DNA from: Callorhinus ursinus
Taxonomy: Eukaryota > Chordata > Mammalia > Carnivora > Otariidae
NCBI RefSeq assembly: GCF_003265705.1
Contig: NW_020313005.1
Coordinates: 20,286,797-20,350,796, forward strand
Direction: 5' to 3'
Length of the DNA: 64,000 nt
How positions within the stretch are numbered: the first letter of the stretch is position 1; every line of letters starts with the position of its first letter. Shown one piece after another: positions 1-11,478 of the stretch. Below the pieces are notes generated by a model. The model was not told the DNA's origin, ran no database searches, and was given only the letters and a program-made list of their open reading frames with translations. Both the position numbers and the translations under genes were made by a program.

Positions 1-290
1 TAAAAAGAACTCCCACACCAGCAAGAACACAAATGACCCAATTAAAAAATAGGCGTGAAAAATATTTCTCCAAAGAAGAGATACAAGTGGCTAAAAAGCA
101 CATGAGAAAATGTTTGATGTCATTATCGCTAGGCAAATGCAAATCAGAACCACTATGAGAGTTATCACTTCACACCTGCTAGGATGGTGATAATCAAAGA
201 ACACAGAAAATAACAAGTGTTGGCAGGGAGATGGAGATCAGAGCCCTTGTGCGTCGTTGGTGGGAATATACAATGGTGCAGCTTCCAGGC
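1..290 (+). mobile_element. L1 LINE 3' fragment
   Basis: The text follows the widespread mammalian L1 ORF2-end/3' UTR pattern: a stretch on animals of the form ccaaagaagagatacaa, then gcaaatgcaaatcagaacca, then a TATCACTTCACACCTGCTAGGATGG-like block and a ttggtgggaatatacaatgg block. All blocks are in sense order on the plus strand with many point changes, so it is an old copy. It runs off the left edge of the window and stops at the ATT-rich tract. No intact frame remains. Confidence 0.8.
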
Positions 291-299
291 ACAATAGAT

Positions 300-475
300 C
301 AATAAAATATGATTCCATTAATAATAATAATATTATTATTAATTATATAATATTATTATTAATTATTATGTATAATAATATTATTATAATATTTGTAATT
401 ATAATTATAATTAATATATTATTATATTATACAATTATATTATACAATATACAATAATAATATTATTAGTAATAT
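300..475. repeat. ATT/TAA-rich low-complexity tract
   Basis: About 175 bases made almost only of A and T in imperfect attatt/aataat units. Open frames here are composed of I, N, Y and L and are artefacts of composition. It lies exactly where the preceding L1 fragment ends, so it may be an expanded AT-rich L1 joint. Confidence 0.85.
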
Positions 476-504
476 TATGCAACTACTCCATGCCAGGCAC
501 AGTT

Positions 505-615
505 CTTTTTTTTAAATTCAATTAATTAACATATAGTATATTATTAGTTTCAGAGGTAGGGTTTAGTGATTCATCAGTTGCATATAATACCTAGTGCTCA
601 TTTCATCAAGTACCC
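505..615 (-). mobile_element. L1 3' UTR fragment (antisense)
   Basis: Contains gtatattattagtttcagagg, gtgattcatcagttgcatat and cctagtgctcatttcatcaag, which match the antisense form of the L1 3' UTR also present in this window near 13.9-14.1 kb and 33.6-34.1 kb. Diverged and short. Confidence 0.65.
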
Positions 616-673
616 TCCATATTTATTTATTTATTTTTAAATTATACATCTCTCCTAAAGGAGTATGTGAATT

Positions 674-857
674 TTTAAAAATATTTTATTTATTTACTTA
701 GAGAGAGCAAGAGAGAGAGCATGAGCAGGGGGGAGGGGCAGAGGGAGAGGGAGATGCTGAGCAGGGAGCCGGACTTGGGGCTTGATCCCAGGACCCCGGG
801 ATCATGTCCTGAGCCGAAGGCAGATGCTCAACTGACTGAACCACCCAGGCGCCCCCC
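674..857 (-). mobile_element. Can-SINE (SINEC), antisense
   Basis: Reverse-orientation SINE: an A-tail complement with attttatttatttact, then an AG-rich part, then gatcccaggaccccgggatc, and it ends in the head complement ccacccaggcgcccc. Essentially full length. Its target duplication is not clear. Confidence 0.93.
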
Positions 858-1033
858 ATTTTTGTTATTTTTAAGAGCAGACCAAACTAATCTCTAGTGA
901 AATAATAAGAATGGGGTCTACCTTTGGCAGATGATGATTCCCTGGGCAGTGGGAGCCTTCTGAGGTGCTGGAAATATGTTATACCCTGACCTAGGTGCGA
1001 GTTACATAGATGTGTACTTTTATAAAAAGTCCT

Positions 1034-1238
1034 GAGGGACACCTGGATGGCTCAGTCAGTTAAGCATCTGACTCTCGGTTTCAGTTCAGGTCATGATCTC
1101 AGGGTTGTGGGATTGAGCCCCACGTTGGGCTCCACAATCAGTAGGGAGTCTGCTTGAGAATCTCTCTCTCCCTCTGCCCTTTCACCCACTCACATGCTCT
1201 CTCTCTAAAAAATAAGTAAATAAATCTTTTTAAAAAAC
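1034..1238 (+). mobile_element. Can-SINE (SINEC)
   Basis: Sense copy: head gggacacctggatggctcag, a pol III A-box-like region, a B-box-like gattgagcccc, a CT-rich middle, then aataagtaaataaatc and an A tail. Full length and moderately diverged, with a degenerate repeat of aagtcctgag/aacccctggag at the ends. Confidence 0.93.
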
Positions 1239-1424
1239 CCCTGGAGCTATAAACATAAGAGCTGTGTCCTTTATGTGCGTTTTATCTCAATTTTTAAAAA
1301 TGTTTTTAAATGTCCTTAAAAGTTAATGACTGGCTTGTTTAGACAAATACAGAATGAGCAAACTATCCTAGAAAGGGAAGTCAGCTTCAGTTTTGTCTAC
1401 TGTTGACCTTGCTGATGCTCACTG

Positions 1425-1830
1425 TATTGTCTTCATCAGCTCAGGCTGCCATAACAAAACACCATTGACTGGGTAACTTAAACAACAGGAATTTATTTCT
1501 CACTGTTTTAGAGACTGGAAGTTCAACACTGTGGTACCAGCAATGGGCAGTGTCAGCAGGTGAGAGTGCTGGCCTTTGGTTGCAGATGCTGCCTGCACGC
1601 TCTGTCCTCATGTGGCCTTTCCTCAATGTGTATCCATGGAGAGACAGAGGAAGCAAGCTCTCTGGTGCCTCTCCTTATAAGGACACTAATTCATCACGAG
1701 GGCCCTACCCTATGACCCCATCTAAAACTAATTACCTTCTGAAGGCCGCATCTCCAAATACCAACACATTGGGTGTTAGGGCTTCAACATACGAATTTGG
1801 AGGGAATACAGTTTAGTCATTGACAGCGGT
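1425..1830 (-). mobile_element. MLT1-type (ERVL-MaLR) solo LTR, antisense
   Basis: Shows the MLT1 LTR in reverse: aggctgccataacaaaacacc, then gggtaacttaaacaacag, aatttatttctcactg, a ttataaggacactaat block, a ccaaataccaacacattggg block and a terminal ttcaacatacgaatttgg. Around 400 bp, the usual MLT1 length. No internal retroviral sequence lies beside it. This is an ancient mammalian element with no coding capacity. Confidence 0.85.
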
Positions 1831-1974
1831 GCAAGGTTCCCAATTTAGAGAAATCTAAAAACAACCTGAAGAAAAATGAAAGAACCAGATGGTCCATTTC
1901 ATATAAATTCAGGGATATTGACTAGATGACATGAACAAGTAAAATAACCCTTCACAGGTGTGAGAGAATTCAGA

Positions 1975-2565
1975 GATGTTCCCAAGATCCCTGCCCCCTG
2001 GTATACATGATCTGTATAGTGCCTGGCACTGTAATTATGATGGAATATCACTCCTACGAGTATATGGCAAAAGGAATTTTGCAGAAGACATTAAGTTCCA
2101 AATCAGCTGACCTTAAGATAAGGAGATAATGTGGGTGGGCCTGGCTTAATCACATGAGCCTTTAGATTGAGGCATAGAGGTCAGAGACAGATCTAAAGCA
2201 CAAAAAGGACTCAATGCACCATGGCTGGCTTGAAGAATGAAAGGACCACGTGGTGAGAAATGGTAACAGCAGCCCCTGTCTGAGAGCCAGCAAGGAGTAG
2301 GGGGCCCCAGTACTAAAACAGGAAGGAACTCAATTCTGGCAGTGACAAGACTGAGCTTGGAAGCAAACTTTCTCCAGAACTTCCAGATAAGAATTCAGTG
2401 GCCACCTTGATTTCAGCCTTGAGTAGGATTATCCACCCTTGGCTCACTGGAACTATGAGCTGCTGAGGAACTGACCTGCGGAACTATGAGCTACTAACAC
2501 ATGAATGCTGTTTGTGGTAATTTGTTTCAGAGCAAAAGAAAACTAATTAGCAAAGCTGTCATAGC
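1975..2565 (+). mobile_element. MLT1-type (ERVL-MaLR) LTR, sense
   Basis: The order atatggcaaaaggaattttgc, gggtgggcctggcttaatcac, a gccaccttgatttcagcc block and the terminal tttgtggtaatttgtttcag...aactaatta is the sense MLT1 pattern. It lies head to head with the antisense MLT1 about 150 bp upstream and is of a different subtype, so the two are independent insertions. There is a local repeat of ggaactatgagct near 2449-2495. Confidence 0.82.
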
Positions 2566-2946
2566 TTTAGAATTATATACATAAAACGTCAATAGAGTGA
2601 AGGTGCTCCACCAATGGTAGCTGTTATTACCGTGTAAACTAACAATTATGTGATAATGACTATAATGAAGATGTTTCTACCAGGAGCACTTCGAGAAGGG
2701 AATCCTAAATCTTTCTGAGGGATTCGTGAAAAGTTCCCCTGAGAAGGTAGACTCTGAGTTGAGATTGATGAATGAGTGAGTTTGTAAGTTACCTCAGCCT
2801 GAGCCGTCAATGAGAAACAGAACTGCACGTACCTCACTCAAGTGAAAAATGTTGTCTGAGAAGAGAAAGTAGGAGATAAAGATGATCAGGTCTTCAGGGT
2901 CCAGTTCTTCCCTGCTTACAACCCTCTATATGGCAAGGGGGCTGGA
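2566..2946 (-). mobile_element. Possible L2 remnant in otherwise unassigned sequence
   Basis: Part of this stretch (about 2670-2800) resembles the antisense L2 3' region: a tctgagggattcgtgaaaag-like part followed by gagttgagattgatgaatga. The match is weak and the remainder shows nothing I recognise. Confidence 0.4.
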
Positions 2947-3055
2947 GGGGTGGCTCCTGGCTGGTCAGTCAGTAGAGCGTGCAATCTTGATCTTGGGATC
3001 AAGAGTTCCAGCCCCATGTTGGGTGCAGAGATTACTTAAAAAAAATTTTTTTTTA
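2947..3055 (+). mobile_element. Short-type Can-SINE (tRNA head only)
   Basis: Short class of carnivore SINE: a tRNA-like head with ggtcagtcagtagagcgt (A-box region), tcttgatcttgggatcaag, a B-box-like gagttccagcccc, then gttgggtgcagagattactt and an A/T-rich end. It lacks the CT-rich middle of the longer SINEC class. Confidence 0.85.
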
Positions 3056-3224
3056 AGATAAACTGAGGCATATCAAACTTTTTTTAAAAACCCTCTATAT
3101 GGAAAAAAATTCAAACTCCTCAGGAACTACAAGAACTGGTTTGTACCCATATCTTCCACCTCACATCCCAACACTACTCTTCAAGTGCTGTTGTAAATTT
3201 CATTATTTACCTCAATTCTTCACT

Positions 3225-3600
3225 CTTCCCTGTATCCATCCTTTTGTCATGTAACTTTTCAGCACCTTTTCACTCAGCAATGTGACTTGTTTGGCCAATG
3301 GAATGAAGCAGCGGCGATGTGTCTGTTCTGTGTCTGTCTGGACCAAAGACCTTTTCCGTTTGTACTTAAACTCTTTCACTTCTGATGTCACCATGAGAAC
3401 AATATACCTGGCTAGGTCACTGCCTCCAGAAGGCAGATGAGAGACATGCAGAGGAGAACCAAATTAACCTCGCCAGGTTCAACCCCAAGCAGTCGGCCCT
3501 CAGCCAACCTGCCAATCCAAGCGCAGAAGCCATTGCTGGTTTGAGCTTCAGAGTTTTTTTTTTTTTTTTTAAGCTAATTGTGGCAATAGCTGATGATAAA
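3225..3600 (+). mobile_element. Diverged MaLR-like LTR (first of a close pair)
   Basis: Contains cttgtttggccaatggaatg, the diagnostic internal phrase of the neighbouring LTR, followed by similar spaced blocks and an A/T-rich end with an internal T18 run at about 3554-3571. Same orientation as the next LTR. It may be a second copy or part of the same disrupted element. Confidence 0.5.
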
Positions 3601-3664
3601 AAACAAAACAAAACAATACAAAACATGGAAATCTGAGAAACCTGTTTGTATAATTTACTTGCTG

Positions 3665-4165
3665 GAGTGGCCACAATTCTATGCTGTTTCTCTCTTCAAG
3701 AAGTAGCGTCTGTTTCCTTTCGCCCATGAGTCTGACTTGGCCTTCTGACTGACTTTGACCAATAGAATGCAGCAGCAGGGACACCTTTTGGGGCCTGGTA
3801 CTGAGGAGAACTGGCAGTTCCACTTTTCTCTCTTGGGATTCAGCTGCCATATAAGAAGTCCAGTTACCCTGAGAGACCACAGTGCTGTGAAGAAACAAAA
3901 CCAGCCATGTGGCAAGACAGTCACCATGTTGGGGAGTCCAACGGAGCCAGGCATGTGAGTGAGACCCTTTTGGACCATCCAGCCCAACCAAGTTGGTGAC
4001 CTCACAACATGGAGACACAACAGGGGGCAAATGAACTGCCCAGCCAAGTCTTTCCTGAATTCCTGACCGACATAGTCATTAGAAATGATAAGTCATTGTT
4101 TTGAACCACTAAGTTCTGGGGTGGTGCTTTGCACAGCGATACATAACTAAAATACTTGTGCCTTC
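3665..4165 (+). mobile_element. MaLR/MLT1-like LTR
   Basis: Sense LTR with gaccaatagaatgcagcagc, gccatataagaagtcc, catgtgagtgagacc, gaactgcccagcc and the end motif ttgttttgaaccactaagttctggggtggt followed by cgatacataactaaaa. That end is the classic MLT1-like 3' terminus. Open frames of 122 and 153 codons on the opposite strand overlap it and are not genes. Confidence 0.75.
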
Positions 4166-4944
4166 TGGACATCTTCAGGCCTACAATGACATACTGCTCT
4201 GTAGTCAATGTTATAGTTTGGTCAAGCAGTTAAGATTCAGTTCAAGGAGAGTGATTCAGGTTGTATAATTACTTGGTGTCCCAGAGTCAGACATTCCATC
4301 TCTGCTAGGGCCCAGGAGCAAGTAAGCAGATTGAGAACAGTTGTCCATAGAAGAAGGCATAGCCCTGCCCTGGGGTCTCCTACTGGAGCTTGCCAGAAGT
4401 TTCATAGCATTTCTCTCTGCCAGAGTCACTTATAATAATTTTAGGTCTGCTGGGTTTTATAGTGAAATTGGCGGGGCAGTTGGAAATAAAGCCTGGACCC
4501 CTGCCAAGACTTCTTGTACTGGGCCCCACCCAAAATAAGCAATCTTATGCCTTACCCAATGCATGAGTCAGACCAGCACAGCCGAACATCATACATGATA
4601 CTCTGAAATCCAAAGAGGTCCACAGACTGTGCCCTTCCTTTGTGATGAGTGATGCAAGGTGTAGCAACTTATCTCACTTAGAAGCAAATATCCCAACATG
4701 CCTCAAGCCATAAGACCCTAGTAATTTCATCCCTAGTAGCAAGCATGTTGGAGCTCCCACCCTCTAGCATATATATGTCATATCAAGGCAACCAGAGTGC
4801 TTTCTAATGCCTTCTTCCAGATATAAACAGAAAAACAACATCAATGTCAAAAGCCAGCACGATGTTCTGTGGGATAGCAAAATGACCAAGCTCCTCCAGA
4901 CTATATTATGCCAGAGAGCAGGAGACATGACATGGCTCTGAGAC
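4166..4944. other. Unassigned sequence
   Basis: About 780 bp of ordinary composition. I see no repeat family, exon structure or long frame (longest 65 codons). It ends at the target duplication of the next SINE. Confidence 0.6.
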
Positions 4945-5173
4945 AAGAAAGTAAAGGTAAGGGGCGCCTGGGTGGCTCAGTTGGTTAAGCGACTGCCTTC
5001 GGCTCAGGTCATGATCCTGGAGTCCCGGGATCGAGTTCCACATCAGGCTCCCTGCTCAGCAGGGAGTCTGCTTCTCCCTCTGACCCTCCCCCCTCTCGTG
5101 CTCTCTATCTCTCATTCTCTCTCTCTCAAATAAATAAATAAAATCTTAAAAAAAAAAAAGAAAGTAAAGGTAA
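4945..5173 (+). mobile_element. Can-SINE (SINEC) with 16-bp TSD
   Basis: A near-consensus SINE at 4961-5157 is flanked by a perfect direct repeat, AAGAAAGTAAAGGTAA, at 4945-4960 and 5158-5173. It ends in aaataaataaataaaatctt plus an A12 tail. The middle is of the gaccctcccccctctcgtgc subtype, also seen at 58.8 kb. A perfect TSD and intact head mark a young insertion. Confidence 0.97.
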
Positions 5174-6626
5174 CACTATTATTCCTGCCATGTGAAGGCA
5201 AACTGCTTCTAATTATCTTCTCTGATAGGAGTGGCAGGCAGGGAAATGTGTTTGGCCAAGAGTTGCATACCAGGAGCCAAAGGCCATGTTGATATGCTCC
5301 AAATAAAGATGCTCTCTCTAGAAATGCAGCCATGATTAGCATCACTACCTGATTAAGTTTACTCTACTCTATAGTCACTTGCAACTATTCATCTGGCTCT
5401 TGCACAAACTAAATACAAAAATTTGAAAAGGATACAGAAACATGAAAAATATTATGTAATGATGGCATTTTTTTTTACTCTTTTCAATAGAATAAAATAA
5501 CTAATAGATAAACCAAAAACCCCTTTATAGTATTTACAGGGAAAACTAAATAACAAGGTATCCCTATGAACTATAAAATGCAAGCAGTGAGGGCAACCCA
5601 CCAATAGCACAAGACCAGCGGGGCACTGTTACCTGTGTGAGAGAATGCAGATGGAAACAATGGGTTATCTGACAAGCCAACAACAGGTGAACCCCAAAAT
5701 AGCAACGGTATTCCCTGGAAAGTGTGATGCTCTCACTTAAGAACAGCAGCTAAAACTGAAAAGTTTTGCCTAACCCAATGATAAGTGAGCGCAAGGAGTC
5801 CAAGGTAAGGACAGAAAGGTCTGGAGTGCCTCATCTCGATAACTCTCAAAACTGACCTTCCAAGACTCCCTTCCAGAATAGGACCCACGCTGAGGAGAAA
5901 AATCCCAAGAGTGAAATCAAAATTTCATAGGACAAGGATAATAAAGACAAAGGAAGAAAAGGCCCAGATGAAGTAAGGGGAAAGGAGATCTCAGAAAGCA
6001 AGCCACTATATTTTTTTTAACACTACTGTGAAGTTAGAAAAACCACTCTGAATAATGCTTCCTTCTAAAATTTCAGGAAAACTAATTTCACATAAAAAAT
6101 TAGCAATAAGAAAACATCAAGGTCAAATCCCATGGAAATTCTTACAAGAAAAGAAAGAATAAGGAGCAAAATAACACCTTTCCTGAACCATAAACATGTC
6201 TAAATCTTATTCACAGAAGAGAACCGAACTTCTATTTCAAATTAAGTTAAAAGACATTTTTAAAATAATATAAGCTTTCTTGCTTCTGAAATAATTCAAA
6301 GAGCCACTAGGCAGGCCCAAGCAAAGAGGGAGATTGAGCAGAAAGGGCTTGGCAGGAGGTTATGGACAGAGGGAGAGAGGTGGCCAAGTGAGATCCAGGG
6401 AGGGAGTCAAAAGACTGGTTACATAGGGTGATTGAGTAAATACATAAAAATATTAAAGGCAGGAGGAACCAGATTTTTCATCGTCAGAGAAGGGAATCAT
6501 AAATTTGAAAAGAGGGAAAGCTACAAGGAACAGTCTATTGTTACAAGGGAATTGGAGATGTTGGTAAGAATTTATGGTCTTCCATATAAAAAGAATAATT
6601 AAATATAGATGTGTATATATGTGTGT
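5174..6626. other. Unassigned A-rich sequence
   Basis: About 1.45 kb, A-rich on the plus strand and purine-rich around 6310-6420. It may contain old LINE material, but no block is clear enough to name. The longest frames are under 60 codons. Confidence 0.55.
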
Positions 6627-6972
6627 GTACTAGTCTGTTCAAGCTGCTATAACAAAACACCATAGACCATGTGTCTCAATCAGCACACATTTATTTTCAT
6701 AATTCTGGAACTGGGAAGTCCAAGATCAATGCTGGCCAATTCATTTTCTGGTGAAAGCCCTCTTCCTGGCTTGCAAACAACTGTCTTGGTGGAGAAAGAG
6801 ATCCTCTTTCTCCTCCTCTTCTTATAAAACCACTAATCTCATCATGAGGGCTCCATTCTCATGACTTCATCTAACCTAACTGCTCCCAAAGGCCCCATCT
6901 TCAAATACTGAATTATTACAGGGTAGGGCTCAAACATGTGAATTTGGGATGGACACAGTTCAGTCTGTAGGA
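6627..6972 (-). mobile_element. MLT1-type LTR, antisense
   Basis: Reverse MLT1: tagtctgttcaagctgctat, aacaaaacaccatagacc, ttattttcataattctgg, cttataaaaccactaatctc, atcatgagggctcc and cccaaaggccccatctt, ending acacagttcagtctgtagg. About 345 bp, slightly shortened. A short (GT)n follows at about 6972-6990. Confidence 0.87.
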
Positions 6973-7198
6973 GTGTGTGTGTGTGTGTGTAGATATGCAC
7001 ATAATTCCTAGTTCTGTCCACTAAGTCTGCTTTGGAGCAGCAATGCCCCCATAGCAATGAGCATACCTTGTATACTGAGACCTTGGTTTCCAAATACCAT
7101 TCTCCATTAAAAGGAGAAATGGCTAATTCTAGGGCTGGGGCAGAAAAAATACAAGATGAGCCTGGAACATCTTATTGTGACCAAAAGTAAGGGAGTTA

Positions 7199-7446
7199 AA
7201 AGAATGATGGGGCGGGGGGCACACACCGGTGGCACCATCGGTTAAGCGCCTGACTCTCGGTTTTGGCTCAGGTTGTAATCTCGTGGATCGTGAGATCAAA
7301 TGCCGCGTCTGGCTCTGAACTCAGCTTGGAGTCCACTTGAGTTTCTCTCTCCCCCTCCCTCGGCTCGTTCCCCCAACTCTCTCTCTCTCTCTGAAATAAA
7401 TAAAAATAAATCTTTTTTTTTTTAAAGGAAAGAAAGAATGATGGGG
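7199..7446 (+). mobile_element. Can-SINE (SINEC) with 14-bp TSD
   Basis: Sense SINE with a diverged head (ggcaccatcggttaagcgcc), a CT-rich middle and an aataaataaaaataaatc tail. The direct repeat AAAGAATGATGGGG at 7199-7212 and 7433-7446 defines the target duplication. Confidence 0.94.
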
Positions 7447-7964
7447 ACATGTCAAAAGGGCAAAGAAACCCTATGAAGGGGCTTCCACTAGATAAACCTG
7501 GTACAAATTCAGAACCAAAATAATGACAGTAAACAATTATATCCATTGAATAAAAAAGGATTCCATGAGCCAACACTGAAGTAAATATAAATGAATAAAT
7601 AAATCAGGAGAGTGAAAACCCTTCCTTATAGTAAAATGCTAAGTAGTAAATAGAGAAGAAATGATGAAATAAGAAAATCACTATTTAGGAACCATCATAA
7701 TAATAATTTAGGCAAGGACTATTAATATTTCTAAACTACCGGAATAAAGTTGGGTAGGTAATGAAGTATTTACATAGTTTCAAAAGATCTTACCACAAAA
7801 TAAGTATTAATTATAAAGGGGAAAAGTATAATTTTACAGTGGAGAAATAGCACTTTAACTTAAGTGACCAAAGTAACATCGCCAGTGACAGAAGAGATCG
7901 ACACCTGCTAGAATGCAGTGGGTAGAGCGCAGCATCAATCGTGTTAATTCCCTCATCAACTCTC
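7447..7964. other. Unassigned AT-rich sequence before an L1 fragment
   Basis: Over 500 bp of AT-rich sequence leading straight into the next L1 fragment. It may be diverged LINE or HAL1-type sequence, but I cannot align it by eye. Confidence 0.45.
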
Positions 7965-8620
7965 AAGAACATAGGGAACACTGGTGCCACCACTGGGGAA
8001 AACAAGTATGGACATTCCTCAAAAAATTAAAAATAGAATTACTATATGATCCAGTAATTCCACTACTGGGTATTTACCCGAAAAAAACAAAAACACTAAT
8101 TTGAAAAGATAGATGCCGGAGTGCTTGGGTCGCTCAGTCAGTTGAGCAGCAGGCTCTTGATTTCAGCTCAAGTCATGAACTCAGGGTCCTTGGGTTCCAC
8201 GCTCAGCAGGGAGCCTGCTTGAGGATTCTCTCTCTCCCTCTGCCACTCCTCCCGCTCACTCTCTCTCTCTAAAATAAATAAACATATCTTTAAAAAAAAG
8301 ATAGATGTGGCTCTGTATTTATTGGAGCATCACTTACAATAGGTAAGAAAGATGAATGAATAAAGAAGATGTGGTTTATCTATACAATGTATTACTCAGC
8401 CATAAAAGACAACGAGCTCTTGCCATTGGCAATATGGTTGGACCTAGAAAGTATTATGCTATTGTGAAAAGAGTCAGACAAAGAAAGACAAATACCATAT
8501 CATTTCACTTATATGTGGAATCTAAAAAACAAAACAAACAAAAAAGCAGAAAGAGACCCATAATTACAGAAAACAAACTGGTGGTTGCCAGAGGGGTGGG
8601 GAGTGGGACACATCTAGAGG
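7965..8620 (+). mobile_element. L1 3' fragment (old), split by a SINE
   Basis: Typical L1 ORF2-end/3' UTR text: ggacattcctcaaaaaatta, aattccactactgggtattt, tacaatgtattactcagcca, catatcatttcacttatatg and ggtggttgccagaggggtgg. It is in sense order and interrupted at 8116-8295 by a SINE. No intact frame. Confidence 0.88.
8104..8307 (+). mobile_element. Can-SINE nested in L1, 12-bp TSD
   Basis: The SINE body is at 8116-8295. The target repeat AAAAGATAGATG lies at 8104-8115 and 8296-8307, and removing one copy with the SINE restores the L1 text. The A-box/B-box head is diverged (cggagtgcttgggtcgctcag), so this is an older SINEC. Confidence 0.95.
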
Positions 8621-9390
8621 CTGACTGTGATCCTCCCCGGGAATGTGGAGGTCAGTAGATGCCATCACCACATTCCCTCTGCCCTGCTCCAGGATGCTGG
8701 GGCCTCCCTGGAAGAGCCTGTGCACACATCTGGTGCCCTCGCTTCCTGGCTCCTGCCCAGGGTATGCCCTCCTTGATCACTTGGCAGTAGTGGTCAGTAG
8801 GGTTTCTGTTTGTGAGTTCCACAGGACTTTAGCCAACAAAGAAACAGTTCTTAACTGGCTCCCCCCACCACCACCCCCTCCCAGCCCCCAGGGCCCAGCA
8901 CAAACAGAGCCCCAGATATGCCCATCTCTTAGTCTTTCCTTGAAAAAGGACTATTTGCATACTTTAAAAGTTGTTGCCTAAAGATCTGGCTTCAATCAGC
9001 CTCCCTCTAGGTGTGGACTGAGACCCTCCCCTTTGGGATGCTGACAGGTCTTGACATGCCCTCAACTACTAGAAGCTGCTAAGAACAAAGAGTGCAGTTT
9101 GGACAATCACAAAGGTTTGAGAGAAAACAAAGAGCACCTCCCCTCGTGCCCCAGGCCAAGCTAAACAATAAAGTTTATCTCCTACTCAGGACCATTCCAT
9201 CAGATTGAGAGAAGTGGTTGTATTATCTGATGTACAGAAACCAACACAGAGAATCTATCAGCAGATCTTTCAGCAGAAATTTTAGAGGCCCGAAGGGAGT
9301 GCCATGATATATTCAAAGTGCTGAATGAGAAAAACTACCAACCAGAACTCTACCTGGTTGGAAGATTGTCCTTCAGAATTGGAAGAGAAA

Positions 9391-9646
9391 TGAAGAGTTT
9401 TGTTTTGTTTTGTTTTTTAAAGATTTATCTATTTATTTGAGAGAAAGAGAGAACGCGTGTGTGTGCACGCGAGAGCAGGGTGAGTAGCAGAGGGAGAGAG
9501 AGAAGCAGATTCCCCACTGAGAGCAGAGCCTGGACCACAGAGCCTGACACGGGGCTTGATCCAATAACCCTGAGATCATGACCCCAGCCGAAACCAAGAG
9601 TCAGAGGCCCAACACACGGAACCACCTAGGCACCCTGAAGAGTTTT
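9391..9646 (-). mobile_element. Can-SINE nested in L1, 11-bp TSD
   Basis: Antisense SINE at 9402-9635 with the end complement gaaccacctaggcaccc. TGAAGAGTTTT is repeated at 9391-9401 and 9636-9646. Flanking L1 text joins once the SINE and one repeat are removed. Confidence 0.95.
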
Positions 9647-10290
9647 CTAGACAAGCAAAAACCAAAGGAATTCAGTACTGGCATTACAAGAAATGTTAAA
9701 AAGACTCCAAACTGAAATAAAAGGACACTAATTAGTAACAGGAAAACATCTGAAAGTATAAATTTCACTGGTCTAGTTAAACATATCGTTAAATTCAGAA
9801 TACTCTATCAGTGTAATGTATTGGGTAAATCATTTATAAATCTAGTTTGAAGGTTAAAAGACAAAAGTATTAAAAAAAGACAAAAGTATTAAAAATAAAT
9901 ATAACTCCAATAATTTGTTAATGAATGCAGGGTAAAAAGATGTAAATCATGACATCAAAACTGTAAAATGTCAGAGGAGAGAGTAAAAATGTAGAGCTTT
10001 AGTGTGCAGTTAAAGTTATTTTTGGCTTAAAATAAACTGTTATAAGATGTTTTATGTAAGCCTCATAATAATCATAAACCAAAACCCTTGATAGATACAC
10101 AAAAGATAAAGAGAAAGGAATCTAAGCATACCTCTATGGAAAATCGTCAACTCACAAAGCAACAGAGCAACAGAAGAAGAAAAGAACAAAGGAATTCCAA
10201 AACAGCTAGAAAACCAGTAACAAAATGACAATAATAAGTCCATACCTATCAATAATTACTTTAAGTATAAAGGGACTAAATTCTCCAATC

Positions 10291-10340
10291 AAAAGACATA
10301 GAGTATAATTGAACATAAAAAAAAAAAAAAGACATAGAGT
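10291..10340 (+). mobile_element. Micro retro-insertion in L1 (12 nt plus A tail)
   Basis: The L1 phrase aaaagacatagagt occurs twice, at 10291-10304 and 10327-10340. It flanks ataattgaacat (10305-10316) and an A run. L1 normally has the phrase once, followed by ggctgaatgg. The layout (target duplication, short insert, A tail) is that of a target-primed insertion truncated almost to its tail. The source of the 12 nt is unknown; an L1-like 3' end is possible. Confidence 0.7.
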
Positions 10341-11331
10341 GGCTGAATGGATTAAAAAACAAGACCACCTGTACAGTGGCCTACCAGAGACTCATTTCAG
10401 CTTTAAATACACACAGACTGAAAGTGAAGGGATGGAAAAAGATATTTCATGCAAATGGAAGCCAAAGGAAAGTAGGGGGTAGCTATGTTACTATCAGACA
10501 AAACAGAATTTAAAACAAACACTGTCATAAGACACAAAGGGCATTGCTCAATGATAAAGGGGTCAATCCAACAAAAGCATACAATATTTATAAACATTTT
10601 TGCACCCAACATAGGAGCACATAACTATGTATAAAGCAAATATTTATAGACATGAAAGGAGAAATTGACAGCCATACCATAATAATAGGGGACTTCGATA
10701 TCCCATTTTCAACAATAGATAGATCATCAAGACATAAAATTAACAAGAAACAGTGGATTCAAATGACACATTAGACTAGATGGACTTAGATACTTCCAGA
10801 GCATCCCATCCAAGAGCAGCAGAATCACACTCTTCTCAAGTGCACATGGAGCATTTTCAAGGATAGATCATATGTTAGGTCACAAAATAAGTCTTAATAA
10901 ATTTAGGAATATTGATATTGTACGAAACATCTTTTCCAACACAGTGATATAAAACTAGAAATCATTTACAATAAGAAAACTGGAAAAAACCCACAAATAT
11001 GTAGAGATGAAACAACATGCTACTGAACAAAATGGGTCAAGAAGAAATTGAAAGAGAAATAAAAAAATATCTTGAGACAAATGAAAATGAAAATACAACA
11101 TACCAAAACATATCAGATGCAGAAAAAGTAGTTCTAAGAGGGAAGTGCATGGTAATAAATGCCCACATTAAGAAAAAAGAAAGAGTTCGATAAACCACCT
11201 AACTTTACACTTCAAGGAACTGAAAAAGAAAAAAAATAATTTCAAAGTTAGTAGAAGGAAGGAAATAACAAAGATCAGAGAGTAAATAAATTAAATAAAA
11301 AGTTCCAAGACAATAGAAAAGATCAATGAAA

Positions 11332-11478
11332 CTAAGAGCTGGTTTTAATTTTTTTAATTTTTTTAAATTTGTTTTTAAGTTATCTCTATGCCTAATGTGG
11401 GGCCTGAACTCAAAACCCTAAGATCAATTCTCATGCTCTACCAACTGAGCCAGTCAGGCACCCCTAAGAGTTGGTTTT
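11332..11478 (-). mobile_element. Short-type Can-SINE nested in L1
   Basis: Antisense short SINE at 11347-11463 ending in ctgagccagtcaggcacccc. The target repeat is ctaagagctggtttt (11332-11346) and ctaagagttggtttt (11464-11478), one mismatch. It lies inside the L1 endonuclease/RT junction region. Confidence 0.92.

Noticed and set aside
3569..4030. 153-codon antisense frame
   Set aside because: It overlaps an antisense ancient LTR and a T-rich run. The low-complexity C/F-rich end and lack of any domain point to chance.
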